From positions 1-5,922 of the forward strand of contig JALGTJ010000156.1 of NCBI GenBank assembly GCA_029821415.1: a DNA stretch of 5,922 nucleotides, given 5' to 3'. This DNA is from Candidatus Zipacnadia bacterium. GTDB lineage: Bacteria; Armatimonadota; Zipacnadia; Zipacnadales; Zipacnadaceae. Numbering within the stretch: the stretch's first letter is position 1; the number at the start of each line of letters is the position of its first letter. A program made the position numbers and the translations under genes. This document shows positions 1 to 5,418 of the stretch, in pieces. The notes under the pieces are model-generated. The model saw only the letters and a program-made list of their open reading frames with translations. It did not search any database and was not told the DNA's origin.

Positions 1-93
1 TTCTGCCTCGTCACCTCGGGTTTGTGATAAGGTAGCCAACATGGCCAGCATTACGTACATAACTACCATCGCAAGCTCGGAGCCCTGGTTCAT
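1..93 (-). CDS. Possible divergent gene, 5' end only, hydrophobic signal-like N-terminus
   Basis: On the reverse strand an open frame starts at ATG 93-91 and runs without a stop to the window edge, giving 31 residues. The product begins MNQGSELAMVVMYVMLAMLA and is followed by a polar stretch ending GDEAE. The hydrophobic core of about 14 residues followed by polar residues looks like an export signal or membrane anchor, although the n-region has no basic residue, which is unusual. An AGAAGG sequence lies 8 nt upstream of this ATG. It sits only 2 nt from the alternative in-frame ATG at 99-97, so 93 is the preferred start. An in-frame stop lies just upstream at 114-112. The function cannot be known from so short a piece, and chance openness of the frame is a real alternative. 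Confidence 0.3.
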   Translation of the reverse strand, partial: MNQGSELAMVVMYVMLAMLATLSQTRGDEAE

Positions 94-143
94 ATTCATT
101 ACCTTCTGGTTTCACGCCGGATTTCTGCTGTACCGCCAGACTT

Positions 144-172
144 ATTGTATAGCCTGGCGTTGTCTATGACAT
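144..172 (-). promoter_or_regulatory. Weak sigma70-like promoter candidate for the divergent gene
   Basis: On the reverse strand ATGTCA (172-167, 4 of 6 matches to TTGACA) is followed after exactly 17 nt by TACAAT (149-144, 5 of 6 matches to TATAAT). This would start transcription near 137, giving a leader of about 40 nt before ATG 93. The match is visible by eye, but elements this degenerate also occur by chance, and use by a sigma70-like factor is assumed. Confidence 0.2.
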
Positions 173-321
173 TGTTCGATGGAGACACTAATTCCTTCCT
201 GTGGGTGAGTGCTCCCTGCCAACTGTTGCAGATAGCCCTGCGCCTCGGCTCTGCGGGATCTAACTTGTCGGCACGGAAGGAACTGTGGCTTGAGCAGGGA
301 ACATGCTAACAAGCTCTAACT

Positions 322-326
322 GGAGG
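322..326 (+). promoter_or_regulatory. Ribosome binding site of the first BNR gene
   Basis: GGAGG lies 7 nt before ATG 334. It supports 334 as the original start of the now frameshifted gene and argues against an independent start at the internal TTG 485 or GTG 488, which have no comparable site. Confidence 0.75.
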
Positions 327-333
327 CTAAGCT

Positions 334-1444
334 ATGGGAAAAGACACATCACTGCCCATACGTGTCAATAACCCTCGGGAATTGGATAGCTGGGAGCTGC
401 CCGCTGAGCGCATTGCGTTGGGGCCGGCCTACAAGCCCAGCATGGCCCGGCTGCCCGACGGCGAGTTGGTGATGGTGGCATTGTTTGGTGAGCCGCTCGT
501 CCGACGGAGGAAGGAGCTGGTCTGAGCCTGCTGTGATCGCTGATATGATCGGCCGTGAGCAATGGCTGACTGCAACCTCTGACGGCACTCTCTTCGCTAC
601 TTGTCACCTGCTGGCCAACGACGTCAATAATCCTGATGATTACACACACAGCTACCTGCATCGCTCGACGGATGGAGGGAAGACCTGGGAGCGGCTCCGT
701 ATAGGCCCAGAAGGCTTCCCACCGCAGGCTCACACTGCTCTCTCACGCAATGTTGTGGAGTTGGCTGACGGCACGTTGGTTCTGGGTGTCTCGGTCACGG
801 ACTCCGACCTGGCCTATATGTGGAAGTCCGATGACGGGGGTGTTAGCTGGGACCGGTCGGAGCCGCCCGTTCAGATCGGCAGCTACCGCGGCCAGCCTTA
901 TGATAACTTTGACGGCTTTTTCTCGGAAGATTTCACCTTCTGTACTGAATCGGGCAAGTTGCTGCATTTCATCCGCTGCGGGCCACCCAGCCCTATGTAT
1001 CCTATGGAAGACGGGCGCGTTACACCAAGTGGTAACGACGGCATTGATAGAATGCTGTGTACTGAGTCAACCGACAATGGACGAACCTGGAGCGAACTGC
1101 GCGATCTTGGGGACTACGGTATGCACTATCCGCGTGTTGTCCAATTGCAGGACGGTAGATTGCTGATGACCTTCACCCAGCGGGCTCTCTACTACCCGAT
1201 CGGTCTGCAGGCAGTGCTGAGTTACGATGGTGGCGAGACCTGGGACTTCAATTCCGACCGTATCATCATCGAGGGCAAAACACCCTGGGGTATGCCTTCG
1301 GGCGGTGGCTTTGGCAATACCCTGCAACTGGATGATGGCACGCTGATCTCGTGCTACACCTACGCCGGTGCAGATGCTGGTGAATATGCGATTGGCCAGA
1401 ATATGCAACTGGAGGTGGTTCGCTGGGCTTTGCCGCCACGGTGA
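334..1444 (+). pseudogene. BNR/Asp-box sialidase-like protein, frameshifted
   Basis: Two overlapping frames encode one protein. The N-terminal part (334-525) ends in a TGA, and the rest (open across 485 and ending at TGA 1442-1444) is in the +2 frame. The N-terminal part includes ALGPAYKPSMARLPDGELV, the opening strand of a sialidase-type propeller. The second part holds five Asp-boxes: SSDGGRSW (497-520), STDGGKTW (665-688), SDDGGVSW (827-850), STDNGRTW (1067-1090) and SYDGGETW (1220-1243). The restored length of about 365-390 residues suits a six-bladed propeller. There is no signal peptide, so a cytoplasmic location is inferred. The frame changes near TTT GGT GAG (484-492). Dropping one G at 487-488 would rejoin the frames, but that leaves almost nothing between the GELVMVALF strand and the first Asp-box, where I would expect another strand. 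A deletion of 3n+2 nt is therefore also plausible. In the last propeller motif the position I expected to be Arg is Gln (GLQAVLSYDGG), though this may be normal for the subfamily. The gene may be a pseudogene, a sequencing error or, less likely, a recoded gene. Confidence 0.8.
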
Positions 1445-1508
1445 ACTCGTCGCCCACGAGCTGCCTTATCCGTACCTGGTCACAACCAAGGTGACTGTTG
1501 ATTCAATT

Positions 1509-1514
1509 AGGAGG
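1509..1514 (+). promoter_or_regulatory. Ribosome binding site fixing a GTG start
   Basis: A perfect AGGAGG lies 8 nt before GTG 1523. No in-frame ATG occurs before codon 57, which is already past the catalytic motif, so GTG is the start of the sulfatase-like gene. Confidence 0.85.
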
Positions 1515-1522
1515 CGGATACT

Positions 1523-2881
1523 GTGAATGCTATATTGATAGTCTGCGATACTTTGCGGCGCGACCATTTGGGTGCCTATGGTAATGACTGGGTGCATACC
1601 CCCAACATAGATGAGTTCGCTAACCAATCTTATCAGTTTGACAGATACTACGCAGCTTCCTTTCCCACCGTTGAAAATCGCTGTGACACTATGACCGGTC
1701 GCTATACCTTTACTGAGTTCTACTGGTCGGCGCTGCCGGATGAGTACACAGTTATGGCGAATGTGCTTAAGCGGGCTGGCTATACGACTATGCTCATAGC
1801 GGATACTCCTCATCCGTTTCGTTATGGCTATGAGTTTCATCGGGGCTTTCATGGCTACAGCCTTATTCGTGGCCAGGAGGCTGACCGCTGGCGTACCAGT
1901 CCGGCTGATCCGCCGTTGCCAGCGGCTCCTGAGAAGCTGCGCGAGCCGGAGCTTACGGTAAAGCAGTACTTGCGCAATGTCGCAGACCGTCGCAGCGAAC
2001 AGGACTACTTCGTGGCCCAGACTATGCGCCAGGCCGCCGCCTGGCCGCAGTGGTATGTGGACCTATACGACCCGGGCTACGAAGGCGATGAGGTTATCTA
2101 CCCTCGTTATGATTTTTCTGACTACTTGACCGATGCGGAATTGAGGCACCTGCGCGCGCTCTATGCCGGGGAGGTCAGTTTGGTTGACACCTGGGTCGGC
2201 TACCTGCTGGATCGGATAGAGCGGTTGGGCCTGGCTGATGACACTGTCGTCATCTTGACCACTGACCATGGCTATTTGCACGGCGAGCACGGGATCACTG
2301 GCAAGGCTATCCGCAGCGAGAAATGGCATGGCTGGATTCCGCTCTACGAAGAAATAGCTCACATCCCGCTGATGATTCGCTTACCGGGTCAGACCCAAGG
2401 CCGGCACATTGAGCAGGCTCTGGCCCAACCGCCGGACTTAATGCCTACTATTGTTGACCTGCTTGGTGCGGAGGATCCCGGGACAATGCAGGGCACCAGC
2501 TTGCGGCGGGTGCTCGAAGGTGAACAGGAGCAAATTCGGCCGCTCGCGATCAGCACTCCCTCGCTGGCTCATGACCCTAATGTAGGCATCCCCAGTGCGA
2601 TCACCGACGGCGAGTGGACGCTGTTCTACAGTGGCGACCGCGAGGCTCCGCGCGTCTCTCACAAAACCAGATCCGTTGACGACATGGCTCACGAGGTCAA
2701 GGTGCTGGAAGAGCTGGTCACTGACCCGGCTCTGTACCATCTGCCTTCCGACCCCCAGCAGGAGGATAATGTGATTCGTGAGCACTACGCGGAGGCGGAG
2801 CGTCTCCATGGTGCCCACGTTGAATTTCTGGAGAAGCTGGGTATGGCTGAAGAATACTTGCGTTACCGGCGCCGGCTGTGA
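1523..2881 (+). CDS. Sulfatase-superfamily hydrolase (alkaline-phosphatase fold), atypical active site
   Basis: This 452-residue protein shows the alkaline phosphatase/sulfatase fold. The N-terminal metal strand reads LIVCDTLRRDHLGAYG (Asp9), and the next motif is HTPNIDEFA (25-33). The nucleophile region is SFPTVENRCDTMTGR (46-60). TTDHGYLHGEHG (246-257) supplies the second metal pair, Asp248 and His249. LYEEIAHIPLMIRLPG (274-289) and QPPDLMPTIVDLLG (302-315) are typical sulfatase C-terminal motifs. Known S1 sulfatases use C/S-x-P-x-R and convert Cys or Ser to formylglycine. Here the aligned motif is T49-V-E-N-R53, so formylglycine cannot form, and Thr49 would be the nucleophile as in some other members of the superfamily. 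The usual central segment with DPHxP is absent, since AAAW174 runs straight into PQWYVDLYDP. No signal peptide is present, so it is probably cytoplasmic. It lies 78 nt after the broken BNR gene and 44 nt before the next BNR gene, which fits one operon acting on a glycan or its ester groups. A phosphatase, phosphodiesterase or inactive protein is also possible. The fold is certain, the substrate unknown. Confidence 0.9.
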   Translation: MNAILIVCDTLRRDHLGAYGNDWVHTPNIDEFANQSYQFDRYYAASFPTVENRCDTMTGRYTFTEFYWSALPDEYTVMANVLKRAGYTTMLIADTPHPFRYGYEFHRGFHGYSLIRGQEADRWRTSPADPPLPAAPEKLREPELTVKQYLRNVADRRSEQDYFVAQTMRQAAAWPQWYVDLYDPGYEGDEVIYPRYDFSDYLTDAELRHLRALYAGEVSLVDTWVGYLLDRIERLGLADDTVVILTTDHGYLHGEHGITGKAIRSEKWHGWIPLYEEIAHIPLMIRLPGQTQGRHIEQALAQPPDLMPTIVDLLGAEDPGTMQGTSLRRVLEGEQEQIRPLAISTPSLAHDPNVGIPSAITDGEWTLFYSGDREAPRVSHKTRSVDDMAHEVKVLEELVTDPALYHLPSDPQQEDNVIREHYAEAERLHGAHVEFLEKLGMAEEYLRYRRRL

Positions 2882-2925
2882 TATCCAGCAGTACCAGCAC
2901 ATAATAAAAGAGGATGTGAAAGCGA

Positions 2926-4098
2926 ATGAGTCATCTACCAAACGAAGATGGTGGTCTGGGTTGGAAGCCGCATTGGATTCGGCAGGGCGACGGCCATGGC
3001 GGCTGGGTGCTCAAGGATGCGCAGTGCCAGATTCTGCGCTACCGTGAACGGGGTTGGACAGCAGGCTTTGGGGTTGCGCAGATGGACAACGGAGAAATAG
3101 CGCTGCTGGGCACGTGCGACGTGGGCAAGAGTGTCTGGTACGGTGGGGGGGAAGGTGAGAAGACTATTATCGCCTTCAGCAAGGATGGAGGGAATAGCTG
3201 GACGGAATTGGAGCAGATTGGGGATCTGACTGGTCGGCCGATGATGCTTGCGACCCTCGGGCATGGCCGTTTAACATTTGTCAGCGACGGCAATCGCTAT
3301 TTCAGCAGTGACTACGGTCGGACCTGGTCGGAGGTCGTACCCATTCCCAATGCTGTCAATGGTGGGTTCTTTGGTACAGAGGGCAATCCGCTCGTCGAGT
3401 ACGATGCGCAGGGGGACGTCGCGCGGGTGGCCGAGATCGGATACAACTTCGGCCCACCGGGGGAGGAGGACAATTGGCCGGAGGACCCGAGCCACGGGTT
3501 CATTCGCTGGTCCTACGATGGAGGGTGGACGTGGACTGATGAAGTGGAGCCTCAGGAGTGGCGCTGGCAGGAGACTTATGAGGGGAAGACCTATACGCGA
3601 GGGGTTAGTGAGGGCTCGCTGGTACGGGCGGCAAATGGCTGGTTGGTCGCAGCTTTGCGCACTGATATGCCGGTTCGCTATCTGGACCAGCCCAACGATG
3701 ACAGCCTCGAGGGCACAGGTGTTTCTGTCTCCGAAGATAACGGCAAAACCTGGACACCCATCAAGCTGCTTTTTGACGCTGGGCGCCACCACGCGCACCT
3801 GTTGGCTATGCCCAATGGTGACATAGTGATGACGGTGACGGTTCGCGACGATGTACGCGATGGTAAGCTGGCCAGTTATCGCCGTGGTTGCGAGGCTATT
3901 GTTAGCCATGATAACGGCTTGACCTGGGACCTGGATCACCGGTACGTACTCGATGAATTCGAGTTCTACGATGCAGAGAAATGGTACGATGGCGAGTGTG
4001 GACACCTTTACTCAACGCTGCTGGATGACGGTTCCGTTCTCACCGTCCACAACAACTATCTGACGATGGGCATGACCCTGATAAAATGGCGCCCGTGA
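2926..4098 (+). CDS. BNR/Asp-box sialidase-fold protein, paralogue 1, no signal peptide
   Basis: This 390-residue beta-propeller protein has five Asp-boxes: SKDGGNSW (85-92), SSDYGRTW (127-134), SYDGGWTW (196-203), SEDNGKTW (269-276) and SHDNGLTW (327-334). Conserved Arg-containing stretches are LIRQ-like WIRQGDG (17-23), LRTD (244-247) and YRRGCEA (318-324). The last two may equal sialidase triad arginines, but the FRIP motif is replaced by FGVAQMDNGE (48-57), so sialidase activity is unproven. The start is ATG 2926 because an in-frame TGA lies at 2917-2919. The ribosome binding site (AGAGG, 2909-2913) is weaker and further away (12 nt) than those of its neighbours. It begins MSHLP like the next gene (MSYLP) but then jumps to NEDGGLGW, lacking the signal peptide of both sisters (22 residues shorter). 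It is therefore predicted to be cytoplasmic. By eye roughly 70% of residues match the next gene. Confidence 0.9.
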   Translation: MSHLPNEDGGLGWKPHWIRQGDGHGGWVLKDAQCQILRYRERGWTAGFGVAQMDNGEIALLGTCDVGKSVWYGGGEGEKTIIAFSKDGGNSWTELEQIGDLTGRPMMLATLGHGRLTFVSDGNRYFSSDYGRTWSEVVPIPNAVNGGFFGTEGNPLVEYDAQGDVARVAEIGYNFGPPGEEDNWPEDPSHGFIRWSYDGGWTWTDEVEPQEWRWQETYEGKTYTRGVSEGSLVRAANGWLVAALRTDMPVRYLDQPNDDSLEGTGVSVSEDNGKTWTPIKLLFDAGRHHAHLLAMPNGDIVMTVTVRDDVRDGKLASYRRGCEAIVSHDNGLTWDLDHRYVLDEFEFYDAEKWYDGECGHLYSTLLDDGSVLTVHNNYLTMGMTLIKWRP

Positions 4099-4116
4099 TT
4101 TCATTAGGAGGGAAAG

Positions 4117-4137
4117 TCAATCGCACACTTAGGAGGG
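4117..4137 (+). repeat. Duplicated leader, copy 1 (second copy at 5391-5411)
   Basis: This 21-nt core (TCAAT, a C/T variable base, then GCACACTTAGGAGGG) recurs at 5391-5411 with one mismatch. Both copies lie in 46-47 nt intergenic gaps directly before a signal-peptide-bearing BNR gene, and both contain its Shine-Dalgarno sequence. The distance of 1274 nt equals the period of the paralogue array, so the duplicated unit included the leader. The leader of the gene at 2926 does not share it. Confidence 0.85.
4131..4136 (+). promoter_or_regulatory. Ribosome binding site deciding the start at 4146
   Basis: AGGAGG lies 9 nt before ATG 4146, whereas the upstream in-frame ATG at 4086 lies inside the preceding gene and has no such site. 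Starting at 4146 also exposes a normal signal peptide at the N-terminus. A second AGGAGGG at 4106-4112 has no start codon at suitable spacing. Confidence 0.85.
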
Positions 4138-4145
4138 ATTTGCCA

Positions 4146-5372
4146 ATGTCTTACTTGCCGCAGTCAGTATGCCACGGAATGCTTATAGCCGCGCTGCTGG
4201 TGCTGCCCGGCGTCGTTGGCCTGGCGCAGAGCGACCAATCTCTGGGCTGGAAGCCGCATCTGATTCGCCAGGGCGACGGCCAGGGGGGCTGGGTAACTAA
4301 ATCCGCTCAGTGTCAATGCCTCAAGCAGTCATTTTGGGGGCCGTCTAAAGGCTCGTGGTCGGTCTTTGGCGTAGCCCAAATGGACAACGGGGAAATCGTA
4401 CTACTGGGTACGCATACGCTGGAGGGTAGTGGAGAGGACACGGTCATCGCATTCAGCAGCGATCAGGGAGAAAGTTGGAGCGAGTTTCAGTCAATTGCCG
4501 GGATAACAGGTCGGCCTATGATGCTTGCTTACTTGGGGGGCGGCAATCTCACCTTTGTGACGGATAAGCGCTACTTCAGTCATGACTACGGTAGAACGTG
4601 GACCGAGTCAGTGCCAGTGCCTCCTGCCGGTAATGGTAGCTTCTGGGCTGTAGAGGGCAATCCGTTGGTGGAGTACGATGCGCAGGGCAATGTCAGCCGG
4701 ATGGCCGAGATTGGATTCAACTTTGGGCCCCCTGGGGCGGAGGGCAATTGGCCAGAGGACCCAAGCTACGGGTTTATTCGCTGGTCCTACGACGGGGGAC
4801 ACACCTGGACGGATGAAGTGGAGCCTCAGGAATGGTACTGGCAGGAGACTTATGAGGGGAAGACCTATACGCGGGGTGTCAGCGAAGGAGCGTTGGTGCG
4901 TGCCGCCAACGGCTGGCTGGTTGCTGCTCTACGCACAGATATGTCGGCTCGTTACCTAAAAGGTCCTAATGCGGATCACTATGAGGGCACGGGAATATCA
5001 ATCTCCCGGGATGACGGTCGTACCTGGTCACCTATCAACATGCTTTTTGCCGCCGGACGAATGCATGCTAATCTATTGCGAATGCCCAATGGCGATCTGG
5101 TGCTGACAGTGACGGTTCGCCAGGACATTGAGCACGGCAAACTGGCCAGCTACCGGCGTGGTTGCGAGGCCGTCATCAGTCACGATAACGGCCTGACCTG
5201 GGATCTGGGACACAAGTATATCCTGGATGAGTGGGAGTTCTTGGACCGCGACAAGCCGTACCTGGGCCCCTGCGGGCATCTATATTCAGCGCTGCTGGAT
5301 GACGGCTCCATCCTCACTGCTCATAACAACTATTTGAGTAAGGGGATAACCTTGATCCGTTGGCGGCCGTGA
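4146..5372 (+). CDS. Exported BNR/Asp-box sialidase-fold protein, paralogue 2, apparently intact
   Basis: This is a 408-residue protein. Residues 11-26 form a hydrophobic core (GMLIAALLVLPGVVGL) followed by A27-Q28, a good signal peptidase I site, so export to the periplasm or outside is likely. Five Asp-boxes follow: SSDQGESW (104-111), SHDYGRTW (145-152), SYDGGHTW (214-221), SRDDGRTW (287-294) and SHDNGLTW (345-352). LRTD (262-265) and YRRGCEA (336-342) may be triad-like arginine sites, while FGVAQMDNGE replaces the sialidase FRIP motif. The C-terminus (DDGSILTAHNNYL, ending in RWRP) closes the propeller. Residues 57-73 (CLKQSFWGPSKGSWSVF) are unlike the ILRYRERGWTAGF of both sister genes, which suggests a changed surface loop next to the presumed active face. 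It is the only member of the array in the window with no missing block. Substrate unknown; a carbohydrate-binding role without catalysis is possible. Confidence 0.9.
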   Translation: MSYLPQSVCHGMLIAALLVLPGVVGLAQSDQSLGWKPHLIRQGDGQGGWVTKSAQCQCLKQSFWGPSKGSWSVFGVAQMDNGEIVLLGTHTLEGSGEDTVIAFSSDQGESWSEFQSIAGITGRPMMLAYLGGGNLTFVTDKRYFSHDYGRTWTESVPVPPAGNGSFWAVEGNPLVEYDAQGNVSRMAEIGFNFGPPGAEGNWPEDPSYGFIRWSYDGGHTWTDEVEPQEWYWQETYEGKTYTRGVSEGALVRAANGWLVAALRTDMSARYLKGPNADHYEGTGISISRDDGRTWSPINMLFAAGRMHANLLRMPNGDLVLTVTVRQDIEHGKLASYRRGCEAVISHDNGLTWDLGHKYILDEWEFLDRDKPYLGPCGHLYSALLDDGSILTAHNNYLSKGITLIRWRP

Positions 5373-5390
5373 TTTCTTTCGTGGAGCAAT

Positions 5391-5411
5391 TCAATTGCAC
5401 ACTTAGGAGGG
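5391..5411 (+). repeat. Duplicated leader, copy 2, with ribosome binding site
   Basis: This is the second copy of the 21-nt leader core at 4117-4137, with one substitution (T for C). Its AGGAGG (5405-5410) lies 8 nt before ATG 5419 and fixes the start of the partial gene that follows. Confidence 0.85.
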
Positions 5412-5418
5412 TTTTTAG

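Larger units (their letters stand above)
94..333. other. Intergenic or divergent control region upstream of the + strand operon
   Basis: No open frame here has both a ribosome binding site and coding character. A 42-codon + strand frame at 41-169 has no Shine-Dalgarno sequence and is the complement of the hydrophobic reverse-strand frame. No convincing + strand promoter was found, and no tRNA, riboswitch or terminator is recognisable. The region most likely holds the promoters for the operon that starts at 334 and for the possible gene reading left. Confidence 0.5.

Noticed and set aside
41..169. Small + strand frame of 42 codons with hydrophobic residues
   Set aside because: It has no Shine-Dalgarno sequence, and its hydrophobicity arises from the complement of the reverse-strand hydrophobic frame.
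192..282. TTCCTTCC (192-199) and GGAAGGAA (275-282) inverted repeat in the upstream region
   Set aside because: It is only 8 bp with about 75 nt between the arms and low complexity, so it is likely chance.
484..492. Programmed ribosomal frameshift in the first BNR gene
   Set aside because: No clear slippery heptamer, rare codon or stop at the shift point, and no evident downstream structure, so an indel or deletion is simpler.
485..1444. Independent short BNR gene starting at TTG 485 or GTG 488
   Set aside because: There is no ribosome binding site, and it would begin at the first Asp-box without the opening strand, which is encoded immediately upstream in another frame behind a good ribosome binding site at 322-326.
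1446..1460. CTCGT-CGCCC-ACGAG hairpin just after the first BNR gene
   Set aside because: The stem is only 5 bp with no T-tract, so it is not a convincing terminator, and the next gene follows closely.
1479..1495. GTCAC/GTGAC inverted repeat before the sulfatase-like gene
   Set aside because: The stem is only 5 bp with a 7-nt loop, within chance expectation, and there is no sign of an operator.
2438..2941. Reverse-strand open frame of 167 codons over the end of the sulfatase-like gene
   Set aside because: It is antisense to conserved sulfatase motifs and shows no start signals, so it is a shadow.
3271..4005. Long reverse-strand open frame (244 codons) opposite paralogue 1
   Set aside because: It has no ribosome binding site and lies fully antisense to a strongly supported gene. 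A related antisense frame opposite paralogue 2 (5073-5279) only mirrors conservation of the sense strand.
4086..4145. Extended N-terminus of paralogue 2 from ATG 4086
   Set aside because: It would translate the leader and Shine-Dalgarno sequence, overlap the preceding gene and place 20 residues before the signal peptide. ATG 4146 has the proper site.
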